Position numbers and translations under genes: made by a program. Shown piece after piece: positions 1-11,674 of a stretch of DNA of 64,000 nt. The stretch lies in the NCBI GenBank assembly GCA_905250125.1, contig CAJNOL010001365.1, forward strand, positions 1-64,000, read 5' to 3'. The stretch comes from Rotaria sordida (lineage: Eukaryota; Rotifera; Eurotatoria; Philodinida; Philodinidae). Below the pieces are notes generated by a model. It saw only the letters and a list, made by a program, of their open reading frames with translations. It did not search any database and had not been told where the DNA came from. Position 1 is the first letter of the stretch. The number at the start of each line of letters is the position of its first letter.

Positions 1-1292
1 TTTTCTTGGTGGTACTATTGCACCAACAACAGTTGCAGCTGCTCTCTCTGCTGCTTCTTATGGTGGTGCATCCGCTGTAACATCAAGTATAAAAATCATT
101 TTTCTATGTTGATAAATTTTATATTTTGTTCAATTCTATTTTTAGTGATTTCTACTATACTCAATACAACTACTGCTATACCAAATGTTATTCCCCAACC
201 ATCAATTATTGGTTCACCTGGAATTCTTTCAAAGTAGATCCATTAATTTTATTTTTTGTTTTAATTTTTTTATGAAAAATTTATAATTAGTTTTGCTACA
301 CCACTTGTTAGTAGTCTTCCTACTTCTTCACCAACACAACAAACGTTAAAACCACCTCCACCTCCTCAAGGTAAACATTGTTTTTTTTTTTATTTTCTTA
401 TTTATATTTAAAAGAATGAATATAATTCTAGTTATTATTCCACCACCACCATCATCATTATCAATTCCTCAACCTACTCTATTAGAAGAACCACCAATAC
501 CTGTTGGATTAAAATTTGATTTACAATCCCAGCAACAACAACAACAACAACAACAACAACAACCATCATCACAGCAACAACAACAGCAATATCCATCAAT
601 TTCACTTGTTCTACCAAGAAATCAATCATCAAATAGTTTAGATATAACTGACAGTCAAAAAACTGTTTCAGATTTAAAAAATACTGATGATCCATTGGCT
701 AGTTTATCTCAACAAGAAGAGCTTAGTGTTAAAGGTATATTTAATAATTTTTATACTAGAGATAAAAATTCTTTTTTTTTTTTTTTTTTGTTTTTTAAAA
801 ATAAGGTCGTGAACAACGACATTTATTAATGCAAAAATTAAATCAACGTCGACTTGATTCACGTGTATGTGTATTAAGAAATATGGTTAGTTCAGAAGAA
901 GTTGATGATGATTTACAACAAGAAATTACAGGTTATATTTTGATTTTTTTCAAAGGTTTTTTGATTTTTAACATCTTGCTTTTTTGTTTTTATAGAAGAA
1001 TGTTCAAAATATGGTGAAGTTAGTAAAGTTGTTATTTACACTGAAAAACAAGGTGAAGAAGATAATGCAGAACAAATTGTGAAAATTTTTGTAGAATTTC
1101 AAAATAGTAAAGGTAGAATAATAATTTATTAATATTGATATGTATATATATATATATATTAAAAAAATAAAAACTATTTTAGAAGCAGAAAAATCAGCTG
1201 AATCACTTAATGGTCGATGGTTTGGTGGTCGAATGATAAAAGCTGAATTATATGATCAAGTTGCTTATCAAGCTGAAGATCTTTCTGGTTAA
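1..1292 (+). CDS. PUF60: Poly(U)-binding splicing factor PUF60, C-terminal part (5' end outside window)
   Basis: Seven exons can be joined in frame: 1-86, 146-233, 291-370, 432-734, 806-931, 996-1112 and 1183-1292 (TAA), with introns of 53-70 nt. The C-terminal exons encode the PUF60 UHM (U2AF-homology) domain: CVLRNMV, then the acidic [55 protein letters not shown]. The LNGRWFGGR segment carries the RxF-type loop that binds ULM peptides of SF3B1 and U2AF65, so the protein should act in 3' splice-site recognition in the nucleus. Upstream lies an Ala/Pro/Thr-rich linker and a polyglutamine run (532-590) in which CAA/CAG repeats dominate. The two N-terminal RRMs would lie before the window. An AATAAA overlaps the stop region (1292) and another lies at 1398. 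Identification is by remembered family sequence; I am confident of it. Confidence 0.93.
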
Positions 1293-2164
1293 ATAAACTT
1301 TTCTTTGTTTATTTCTGTTTGTATCTTCAGTCATTGTATATTCTCTTCCTTTTTTTTGTGTGTGTATGTTAACAAAAGAAAAAAAAAATCAACAGCAATA
1401 AAACACTAAACATACAGATTATTAATATAACCTTTTTTTTTTCTTTCACTGTAGATAATAATAAGAAAAAAAAAGTGAAGTCGAATGAAAATGATATGAA
1501 AGAAGAAAATAAATTAATAATATGAATCATCAATTATATTTTATTTTAATAATTTCAAGTACAATAATTGATATTTATTTATTTTTTGAAAATTATGTTT
1601 CGAATCAATATATTTTATAACTTATCATGTTAGTAAAGTATTAAAAAAAAAACCATCTATATATCTTTTTAACATGCACTGCTAAAAGAAAAGCCTACCT
1701 TTTTTTTTTAAAATTCATATTATAATTAAAGAAAGAGCAAATGAGCTAATAAATAATTTCCATTTCTATAAGAAATTAGAGTTGTACTGGACAAGGGTTA
1801 GAAATTTTTTCTCAGTCACAATACAGAGAACGAAAAAAAAAACTTACCCGGTACATCTCTAGTTGATATTAATTTTCTATTTATCACTTTTTAAGTCTTT
1901 CAACTACGATATGACTAAGAAAGAATAAGATAAAAACTTCTTAGGATAAAGTAAGGGTTAGAAAATTTTTCTCAATTAGAATACAGAGTACAAAAAAGTT
2001 TATCCTACACATTTCGAGAACAAGCCTAGATACTTTAGGTCATCATGTTTCTTTTTTTTTTAAATTTATGATACAATTGATGTGACATTTTGGATGTGAA
2101 ACAAAAAAAATGTTATCATTATAAATTAGTATTATCTATCTATATATATATATAGAAAGTTTAA
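1293..2164. other. 3' UTR and convergent intergenic spacer
   Basis: Separates the ends of two convergent genes. It contains poly-A/poly-T runs and a short TA microsatellite near 2140. Two related stretches share 'aagggttagaaa-ttttctca' (about 1793-1812 and 1952-1972), a short degenerate direct repeat. No gene is seen. Confidence 0.5.
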
Positions 2165-3469
2165 TTAAATGTCAATAGTCGCAACTTTATCATTTGTATT
2201 TCCATTTCCATAAACTGGTGTTGTTGTTGTTGAACGTATTTGTCGATATTCATCATTATTATTTAATAATTGAATAGACTTTTTAGTTGTTTCAATTTGT
2301 TCGTCATTTAATTTTTCATCATCATTTTCATTTAAATTACCTTGAACATGAATTATATTTTTTGGATTACGATTTTGTAGATGACGTACAGCTGATAAAC
2401 GTGTTTCAATTTTTTTTCGATGTGTTTTTTCAATACGTTGCCGACTATAAAATAAAACAAATGAATTTTTGTTTTTTTTTAAATACTTATTTTTTTTATT
2501 TACGCTAAATCGGCTTCATTAGCTTGACCAATAATTTCATTAGTTTGAATAATATTATTTGTTTTGATTTTCTTTTCATTTACACGAGCACGTAAAATTT
2601 CATTTTGTCGTTCTCTTTCACTTTTTAATTTAATATCTACACCTTCCATTTTTCGTATAAGTTCTGCTGTGTACTAAAATTAACAAAAAAAGAAAAAGAA
2701 ATAAAAAACACCAATGATTTTATAATATTTTTATTAAATGAAATACTTTTTCTAACATATTATCAGATAATTGATTATTTTTTTTAGTTTCTTCGGCACG
2801 TTTTCGTCTTTCACGTCGACGAAGATATTTAAGAACAGCAGCCTTATCTGTTGGATGTTGTAGGTTATTTTGATCTGTTGAACTTGTACCTGAGCTCGAA
2901 CGTATATCAGAAAATTCATCGATATCACGTTTTTTTCGCATAAATATTGAAAGTGGAATTGCATTTTCTTAAATAAAAAGATTTTTTTCATTAAAGTAAA
3001 AAAAAAAAATGTAATATTTTTACCTTTACGGATTTCTTTTGTTGTTTTATGTTTTAAAATTTCTTCAAGTTCTCTTCGACATTCATCTTGTTCACGTTTA
3101 AATTCTTCAAATGAACTTCTTATTATATTTCGACTTTCATCTAATGTATTTAAAACATGTTGACTATCGTCTTTTTTTATTTTATCAACTGTACGTAAAA
3201 TAAGTTCCTAAAAAAAAACAAGATTAAGAATTTTTTGCTGGAAATCATTTTTGTTTTTCATATTATGTTACTTGACTTTTTGTATTTAAATTATTAAAAT
3301 CAGATTCAAAAATGTTTCTTTGATGAGAATCTTGTTTATATTTTTCAACATTTTTTATTGTTGGTCGAATTATAGTTGTAAAACTTTCATTTTTAGGTTG
3401 TTGTGAATTTGGTTCAGAATGATAAGATGTTGATAAAGAATTTTGATTTTGTGTTGTTGATGAATCCAT
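2165..3469 (-). CDS. Coiled-coil protein, five exons, family not recognised
   Basis: Exons on the minus strand are 3272-3469, 3024-3207, 2747-2967, 2504-2673 and 2165-2444, joined in frame by GT-AG introns of 59-73 nt, giving about 350 aa. I start at the ATG at 3467-3469, because the next upstream in-frame initiator would be only a TTG. The N-terminus is Ser/Thr/Gln/Asn-rich and probably disordered. From about residue 65 the protein is dominated by charged heptad-like helix (EEFKREQDECRRELEEILKH; LKYLRRRERRKRAEETKK; ELIRKMEGVDIKLKSERERQ), typical of a cytoskeletal or ciliary coiled coil. No signal peptide or membrane segment is visible. The tail is Thr/Asn-rich. I cannot name a family and do not propose a function. 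Confidence 0.78.
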
Positions 3470-4202
3470 TGTTGATATTGACAAAAGAAAAAATATATCA
3501 AAAAAAGAAAGAACTTTTTATTTATCAACTCGAATAAAGAAAAAAACAATAGGGATGTTAAAAAATTTATTAATATAAAAGAATAAAATAGAAAATAAGA
3601 CAAAGTAAACTGAGAAAAAACAAAAGAAAGTGAATAGAAAGAAACTAAACTATTTACATCATCATTATTATCATAAAAGAAAAAAAAAAGAATTAGAATA
3701 GTAATCAGTAGATGGAAACACAAAGTTCAATTTTTCCAAGTGTTTTTTCTTTATTTTCTCTTGATTAAACTTAACTGAGTAAATATTATTACAAGTTACA
3801 TCAACATTAAAAAAAATAAAATTTTTTTTTTCATGGTATATTTCACCACATCTAGTAGATATCTGTGTGTTAAGTAACAATCAAAAAGAAACATATGTTA
3901 ATAACGAAAAAAAAAAAATAATAATAAACATTGCTGCTGATGTAAATTTGTATGGTGTTATTGTAATTCTACGCTCAGTCATTCATTCTATTGTAAAATT
4001 AATTCACAGAGATAATTTATCATGATTATGAAGTCTTTTAATACATTTATAATAGAAATTTAAGTATCTATGAAATACTTATTTTTTTATAATCAAGAAA
4101 GAGAAAGTAAAAATTCCATACTTCACCGTACACCGAGGATATGTCAAAGTCGGAGAAGAAACAGCAGACTTCAAAACTGAAGTTTCTACTGTTTTCACTT
4201 GA
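3470..4202. other. Intergenic, AT-rich
   Basis: Upstream region of the coiled-coil gene. No gene is supported. A perfect short palindrome ACTTCAAAACTGAAGT lies at about 4168-4183, just outside the large foldback that follows. Confidence 0.45.
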
Positions 4203-4557
4203 GTCAAAGTAGTTCTCTAGAATTTGTTGGCTATTTCGAGTCTACTGTCAACGTGTTGTCACGGACAGAGATATGACGAAGAGAAAAAAGTGGGGGAGGA
4301 GCACAAGGAAATTTTTCGAAAGTTGAAAAGATGTATGTACAATTTTTTAAAAAGTTGGGGGCTGCTGAACTTTCTTTTTTTCATTTTATGATTTCTTTTA
4401 AGAAAATTGTACATGCACCTTTTCAACTCTCGAAAAATTTCCTTGTGGTCCTCCATATTTTTCTCTTCGTCACATACCTTTTCGTGACATACCTTTTCGT
4501 GACATATGTTGATAGTAGGCTTTCAATAGCCAAGAAATTGTAGATGATACCTTTGAC
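4203..4557. repeat. Large imperfect inverted repeat (foldback, arms about 145 bp)
   Basis: The left arm (about 4203-4345) pairs with the right arm (about 4400-4557) over nearly its full length around a loop of about 55 bp. Matching blocks include GTCAAAG/CTTTGAC at the ends, TTGGCTAT/ATAGCCAA, CTACTGTCAAC against GTTGATAGTAG, GACGAAGAGAAAAA against TTTTTCTCTTCGTC, CACAAGGAAATTTTTCGA against TCGAAAAATTTCCTTGTG, and ATGTACAATTTT against AAAATTGTACAT. A 15-bp unit containing CCTTTTCGTGACATA is tandemly duplicated inside the right arm (4478-4507). It could be a MITE/foldback element or a long-hairpin RNA source. It lies immediately upstream of TRMU. Confidence 0.85.
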
Positions 4558-4756
4558 ATAATCCTGAAGTACGAAATTTTCGTTTTTTTCCTCTTAGTTA
4601 TAATATAGCAGAATAATAGAATAATTTCGAAATAACATTCATATTCAATAAAGAACATTAGAATTGATTTATTTAATTAGTTATGATATTGTTCCTTTGA
4701 ACGTAGAAAAAAAAGTATTCAAAATTTCTTTCTTTTTTTTTTTGTAGATCGATATA

Positions 4757-6262
4757 ATGAATTTACATCTAAAAAAACGTATCGTTTGTGCCATGTCCGG
4801 TGGTGTTGATAGTTCGGTATCTGCAGCTTTATTAAAGAAAAAAGGTTTATTACTTTACATTTTGTATCTAAAAAATAGTTGAACTCGACTTTATTTCTCG
4901 TTTTTTTTTTCAAGGTTATGAAGTCATCGGTTGTTTTATGCGAAATTGGGAAAAACATGAAGATGATGATAGTCAAACAAAATGTACAAATGATCAAGAT
5001 CTTGAAGATGCTATTTATGTTAGTAAACAATTAAATATTCGTTTACATATTGTTGATTTTATAAAAGAATATTGGACAAAAGTATTTGAACTATTTCTTG
5101 ATGATTATCAACATGGTTTAACACCAAATCCCGATATACTTTGTAATAAATATATTAAATTTGATTCATTATTAAAATATTGTCAAGAACGTTTGGATAC
5201 AACATATTTAGCAACAGGACATTATGCACAAATAAAACAAGATGAACGAGGAATTAAGTATTGATTTCATAGAAGAAAAAAAGAGAAAAATATTTTCTTC
5301 TTTTATTTTTTATAGAATATAAATTAATGCGTGGTTATGATTTAATAAAAGATCAATCATTCTTTTTATGTCATCTTAAAAATTCAGTATTACCATTCAT
5401 TGAATTTCCTGTAGGCAATATGATGAAATCTGATGTAAAACGTTTAGCAAATGAAATGAATCTTGAAAGAATTGCTCGAAAACATGAAAGTAAATTATAA
5501 TAAAAATGGTTCTTTCTTTCTTTCTTTTTTTTTTGATTTTTATTTAAATAGGTATGGGTTTATGTTTTGTTGGTAAACGAAAATTTTCTCGTTTTATTTC
5601 TCAATTTATTCCTGATAATATTGGTTATATAAAATTAATTGAAACAAATGAAATTATTGGAAAACATTGTGGTATACATTGTTATACAATGGGACAACGT
5701 ATTACACCAATTAATAAACATTATACATCATCGAAACCATTATTTATTGCAAAAAAAGATCCAATTGAAAATATAATTTATGCTGTAAAAAAAAGAAAGA
5801 AATTTCAAATTTAATTATTTGAATATTTTTTTTGTTTTTATATCAGGCACCTGGTACAAATCATCCAGCATTATTTACAAAATCTTTTCATACAGATATT
5901 CCATATTGGATTAATGAAATGCCATTATTATTAAAAGAAACTGGACAATATCAATGTGATTTTCGTTTTCAACATAAACATCGACCATTATCTGTTATTA
6001 TTTCACTTTTAAATAATAATACTTTACATGTATCATTACCTATTCCAATACGTTCTATATGTCCTGGACAAGTAAAATATTTTAAAATAGTACTTAAAAA
6101 AATTTTTAATTTATTTCAATTTCTTTATTTTAGTATGCAGTTTTCTATGATGAAAATGAAGTATTAGGTGCTGCACGTATTATTGATAGTGGTATATCAT
6201 TATATGATTTAAAATGGACAGAGCCACTTATAAATTCAGATTTATTTCTGAATATGTGTTGA
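4757..6262 (+). CDS. TRMU: Mitochondrial tRNA-specific 2-thiouridylase (MTU1/TRMU, MnmA family)
   Basis: Transfers sulfur to U34 of mitochondrial tRNAs for Lys, Glu and Gln in an ATP-dependent reaction. Exons are 4757-4844, 4915-5257, 5316-5489, 5552-5784, 5847-6071 and 6134-6262, about 396 aa compared with about 420 in human. The PP-loop SGGVDSS is at residues 14-20. The first catalytic cysteine lies in NPDILCNK (about Cys106) and the second in SMGLCFVGKR. ATGHYAQ, KDQSFFL, YTMGQR and TNHPAL are also family motifs. The 2/3 junction does not keep frame: the only GT donor at 5258 leaves phase 2 whereas the exon starting at 5316 needs phase 1, so there is a one-base discrepancy (assembly indel, a noncanonical site or a true lesion). 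A pyrimidine tract and TAG end at 4747, ten bases before the ATG, and could be a spliced-leader acceptor. The first residues show only a weak mitochondrial presequence. Confidence 0.93.
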
Positions 6263-6879
6263 TTTAGTCTTGTATTTTTCTTTTTCTTTTTTTTTTTATA
6301 TTTCAAAAGAGACAGAAAAAAAAGCAGTTGATACAGATCGAACGAATAGTTGTTTTGTTTTTTCAAGGAATAGATTACGAATATGTTCGAAAGGAGACAT
6401 GTATTAAATTTCTTTTCAAAATATATATAATACAAAATCGATACTTCTTCTCAATGACATCGTTGGTTTTTATTCATGAGTCAACAATTGAATAATAGAA
6501 AATAATTTTACCATTGAATGAAAAAAGATCTCAACTCGTTTAATATATTAACAACAACAAATTTAAGTCATGAAATAAATATATGGAATATATATCGAAA
6601 AAAAATAATAATAAAAGAAAAAAATATTTTTGTTTCTTTTTTGTACAACTAACCTACTATACGGAGTAGACATAATAAAATGGGTTTAAAGTGTCTGGTT
6701 TCGTTGTCTTTGTCATATGATGATGGCAACGTATAAAACGAAAAAAAAAAAGAATGAATATTATAAAATCGATTACTTTCATTGTACAATAACCTATTGA
6801 AAGAATCAAGTTGTTGGTTTTATTTATTGCTGACTAGTTATTATTTATAGACCTATATTGGTTCATCAATCATTAAGAT
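6263..6879. other. Intergenic, probable 3' UTR of TRMU and upstream region of next gene
   Basis: AT-rich with poly-T/poly-A runs. A possible trans-splice or UTR acceptor TTTATAG ends at 6850, 30 bases before the next ATG. No gene seen. Confidence 0.45.
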
Positions 6880-8243
6880 ATGACTATGATCAAAACAACT
6901 CTAATCTGTACTAGTATTGCTTTAGTTCTTCTTACTATTGCATTAATTTGTCATATTGTGGCAATGATACATCCTCGATGGAAGTAAGTATTTTTATTTT
7001 TTATTCGGATATAATTAAGATTTTTGAATAATTATATAAACGATAAATAAAGTTTTTATAATGTAATGAAAATGTAACTATATTACATTACTTCGTTTAA
7101 TATGTTGTGAGATATACTTGAAAATAGCAAGTTGAAAAAATTGAAAGTCTTAAAAGTACAAAAATTCAAGATTGATGAAGTCTTATAAATTTTCTGATTT
7201 TTATTTTGTACTCAGAGCAATGATTTCAAGTAAGACTTCATCAGACTATAATTGTGAAGTTATTTCTTTTGGAAGAAAAAGATATTTTTTAACTGAAACA
7301 AGGTCGATCAGAATTTATTCTTTCAAAATATTTATATTTCTAAATTGTATTTCTTTTCTATATAATATGGAAAGATTTATAGCAAAATTCAAAAATAAAA
7401 CTAAACTTAAACGTCATTACTGAAATGAATAATTATTTAAAATAATTAATATCAGATTATTTTTCTTTTAATCTTTACTTTTTAATTAAAAACTAAAACA
7501 AAAAAATTAAATTTATAGAATATATGAACATCGTCAGCGGAGTGATAAAACAATGTACATTGGTATATTTCGTCGTTGTGAAAATCATCATAGACACACG
7601 AGCATTAATTTGAATCAAATTGGTCGCATTTGTAATGCTAATAAATATTGCTTTCACGACAATGATAAATGTCGAAGCCTAATCGATCCAAATTACGAAT
7701 TAAGACCTGAAATGCAATCTATCTGTAATGCGAACAACAATCAATATAAGTGTACTTATTCATCAATAACAAAAGGTCTTATTGCATGTACAATAATTGC
7801 TGTTTGTACTCTTGGTATATCTTTATTGTTAGTTTTTTCACATATATTGATTAATGAATTTAAATACAAAATTCATATTTATATAGCAGTTTTAACTATA
7901 TGTTTATTATTTATTGGATTTTTATTTATTCTTGCAACACTTATTTTACTTGGTACAACAATGCGATATGATTTATATCAATATCGTTATAATTTAGATT
8001 TTCTTTTAGCTCAATGTATGTTCATATATGAAAATTTTGAATGTCACACATTTCCGTTTTTTTCTTCTAGCTCCGCCAAGAGTTAGTCTTGAAGCAAATG
8101 TCACAAATGAAGTTAATAGCAATTATAACATTCGTCTTGATTGGTCAAGTGCTTTGGAAATAATAGCATTAGTATTGTCAAGTTTTACATTAGTTACACA
8201 AATCGTTTATTTAATTTCTACATATCGAAATCGGATTGGTTAA
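6880..8243 (+). CDS. Four-transmembrane (claudin/PMP22-like topology) membrane protein
   Basis: Exons 6880-6983, 7519-8015 and 8071-8243 join in frame to about 257 aa; the first intron (535 nt) is long for this locus. Predicted topology: helix 1 at about residues 6-30 (TLICTSIALVLLTIALICHI), a large presumably extracellular loop with at least six cysteines (residues about 35-105), helix 2 near 110-133 (LIACTIIAVCTLGISLLLVF), helix 3 near 140-165 (IYIAVLTICLLFIGFLFILA), and a last helix near the C-terminus (ALEIIALVLSSFTLVTQIVY), ending with a short basic tail. The arrangement of one helix, a big Cys-rich loop and three helices is that of the claudin/EMP/PMP22 superfamily, but I do not see the W-GLW-C-C claudin signature, so this is a topology-based label only. 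Confidence 0.72.
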
Positions 8244-8513
8244 AAAAACAAAATTTTTTTTCTTTGTTTTTTTTTTCCTGTCAATATTTAATTTTTTCAA
8301 GCTTTCGGGTAAATAGAAGAATATTCTTTAGAAAAAAAAAAAAAAGAAAATCAACTTAATAAATCATTTTACATGTTATAAAAAGAAAAATCTTTTACTT
8401 TTCATTTTTTTTTTTGTTGTTTTCTACACTAGTTTTTATCAATGTTCATTTATATTTATATATATATATATATTAATAGATATTATAACTTGATATTGAT
8501 TTTTTTGTTTCTT

Positions 8514-11500
8514 CTAATTTCCTTGAAGACGATGAAGTGTCGATACGTCAGGTTTCCATACACCTGAATAGACTTTGCCTGGTTGATTATCTAGACGAGA
8601 AAGACTAATTTGTACTTTGACATCTTGAATAGTATAATCACCAATTTTAGTATTGTTATTATCATGTCGATTTTTTTTTGCTTTTTCATTAGCATGAACA
8701 AATGATAGTTCCTGATGTTTCTCCCATGAATTTGTTTCATTTGATTTATCATGAAGATCAGTATCTCTTGGTGATTGAATGATAACATTGACAATAGGTG
8801 TATCTAAATCTTTTTTTTTTATTTTAAAAACGATAAAAATACAAAAAAATTTCAATAAATAAAAACTAGAAGATTTACCTTCAACATGATCATTTGTTTG
8901 TTGTCGACGTTTTTTATATGATGAAGTTTGTTTAATAAGTAATTTAAGTGCATTTTCAAGTCGTGATTGTTTTGATTGTAATTCATTAAATTTTTTTTTA
9001 GCATCTTCTTCTTGACGAGATAATTTATTTTGTAATTCACGAATTTTACGTGATTTATTATCATTATTTTGATTTGAAGATGGTTTTATTTTAAGTGATG
9101 ATGATGAAAATATTTCTTTTTTTTGTTGATGTTGTTCATCATTATTATCATCTTCATTAGAATGAAATTTATTTTTATTTTCATTTGTTTTGTTTACATC
9201 ATCATGATCATCATCATCATGGAATTCAATAGATTCAATATGATATTTTTGTTTATGACTTGAAGGTGGTCGTTCAATAGGTGATTGAGATTGTTTTTTT
9301 GATTCTATTTTTGTTTTTGTTAATGATGCTGATCGAGGTCGTCGTCGATCATCATCAAGTTGGATTGTTTCAATTGGTTCTTCATTATCACTTTGTTCTT
9401 GATTTTGTTTATTTTCATAGTATGAATCATTTTTTGTATTTGATGATGCTCCATCACAGGATGTATATGATCGTTTATTATAATTTTGATAAGCACGTTG
9501 ATAAGTTGTTGCATTTTGTGATGATGATTTTAAATAATCATTCTTATGTTCTCCACTATCCCATGTATCATTGAGACTAATCTCAGTTTGTTGTTCTTCA
9601 TCAATTGATGGTAAAACAGGTGCAGATCGATTAAGAGTATCTTGAATAAATTTCTTAGAAGCATATTTTTCTTCATTTTTTTGTCTAAATTAGAAAAAAC
9701 AACAACCAAATTAAAATTATATATTTAGAAGTGATGATTGATTAGAATTCTATTTTTTTTTTATACTTTTCAACAAAATTTGATAATGCATTAAGATCGA
9801 CAGATTGTTGAGTTTGAGATGATGTACGTTCAGATTCTTTTAATCCACATAATGCAGAATTAATCATTTGACGAGCTTGTTCTTTTTCTATAGAAATAAT
9901 TAAATAAAAATATTTTTCATAGATTCGTATAGATTAAATATACCGGTTGCTGAAGCCGAAACAAGCCATGATTGAACTTCTTCCAATTGACTTGTACCAA
10001 GTAGTTGACAAAGAACTTGTAACATCTATTTTATTGAAAGGTTACATACGTAATCTTAATGCACTTCTATAAAAATACTTGATCAACTATAGTTTCTTTT
10101 CTTTTAAGTACTTATCAAAAGTAAATCTATTTTAACAGTCTTATCATTAGACCGTAAGTGTAGTTCAATGCCAGGTCGATATATTTCATTTATAAAAAAA
10201 AAAAAACCAATGCCATTTATGTCAAGTGATACATTGAAAAGTTCTTAAGAAACAACATGAAATATTGTCTTTTTTTAAATATGATTTCATTAATGGACAT
10301 TATGACATATTTTTAAATCTTTACACAGAATAAAAAGATGTGAAGTATAAAATGTATGTATATATCAAAGATTACGCAATTGATTCGATTTGTTTTTTTT
10401 TCAATGATAATAATCTTGATTTTCTGTAGAAATTGAAAAACTAAAAGTAATCATAAAAATACTCATGACCTTTCGTTATGTAGTAGCTTATCTTTTAATC
10501 ATTAGTACTACTCTTTTTTGAAATTAGTATATTCTTTTTGTTTTTTTTTTATTGAATTGCAAAGCTAATATAGATTAACTATATAATTTGAGTACAAAAC
10601 TTGAGATAAAACTCATTCTTAAATTCATAGTAAATATATAAAACTTAGCTTGTCTTTATATCTAAAAATATCTCAAAACCACTGTTTTTCATCTAATAGA
10701 AATTCCAAATTTTGTTTTTGTTTTTGCACTACTTAAACAATCATTTAATTGTTTTGTTTTAAACACTCACCAAATACTTGTTTATTTACGTGAAATTTAT
10801 TTTAATTTCATTTTTAAATCATAGTCTTCTATTATGTCAATAAAATTTTTCTTACAGGCATTTTATCGTAAGATGTTTACTCTCACGTCTTAGATCTATA
10901 CCAAAACCATTGAAATGGTATAATAAACAAAAACTAATTCTTTATCGATAATTTTTTTTTCTTACCCACATTTCTCTTTCATTTTCAGGTACATTAAATA
11001 ACATTTCTGAATATGCTGTAGCATGTTTAGAACCTGTACGACCTCTTGATTTTGTAGTTCCTTCGTTGAAACGACCTGTACGTGTTGAATAATGAGCACC
11101 AGAACGTGATGTATGTTGTTGATCAGCAGTTGTTGTTGATGGTTTATTTGAATGTTTATGTTCATCATTTTCTAAGCCTAGTCCACTAGCTGTAGCTAAA
11201 GCTGCTAATTCTTGTTTCCAACGTTCTGTATCATGAACTTAAGGAAAAAAAAATATTTTAATAAAAGAAACGAATAATATACATATACATATCAAACAAA
11301 AAACAAAAAAATAAAACTTACTAACGCCATGAGTATTCCAAAAACCCATTGGAGGTACTAGTCGTTCAACGCGACGTGGAGTTTCAAATGCAGGTAAATT
11401 GGTTCTAGGAAAGTTCAGTGAACTAGAACGCATCGGCTGAATAACAGATGGATCATCATTTACATTACAAATCAATGCTCCATTTAATCCTAAATGAACA

Positions 11501-11674
11501 TTTTAGATAAATTAACAAAAAACAAAAAAGCACTCATGATAAATAATCGCATAATATACCTTCAATATGACGCACACGCTTTGGTTGAGCAGTATTTCGA
11601 ATAAAGAACATATTTGATGATAGTTTTCCAAAACGAGAACCAGGACGTGAAGATGTTTGTTCAAAAAGTGACAT
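8514..11674 (-). CDS. TBATA: TBATA (SPATIAL)-like protein with long charged C-terminal extension
   Basis: Seven minus-strand exons: 11560-11674, 11322-11489, 10966-11237, 9944-10025, 9767-9887, 8879-9684, 8514-8809, about 619 aa. The first four to five exons align in order with vertebrate TBATA as I remember it: SRFGKLSSNMFFIRN, RHIEGLNG..C.V.D, PPMGFWN, WKQELAALA, GAHYSTRTGR, GRTGSK, then MWMLQVLCQLLGTSQLEEV followed by a helical stretch (WLVSA..EKEQARQMI). TBATA is expressed in thymus, brain and testis in mammals and is linked to spermatid microtubules; its function is poorly defined. The remainder (exon 6 onward) is low-complexity and highly charged, with a short coiled coil (KIRELQNKLSRQEEDAKKKF), and is much longer than the mammalian protein. 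The intron at 10026-10965 is 940 nt. The start is fixed by an in-frame TAG three codons upstream, unless that TAG is itself a splice acceptor. Confidence 0.85.

Noticed and set aside
416..829. Opposite-strand and alternative frames over the CAA/CAG run in PUF60
   Set aside because: Produced by the polyglutamine repeat; the plus-strand exon chain is continuous with PUF60.
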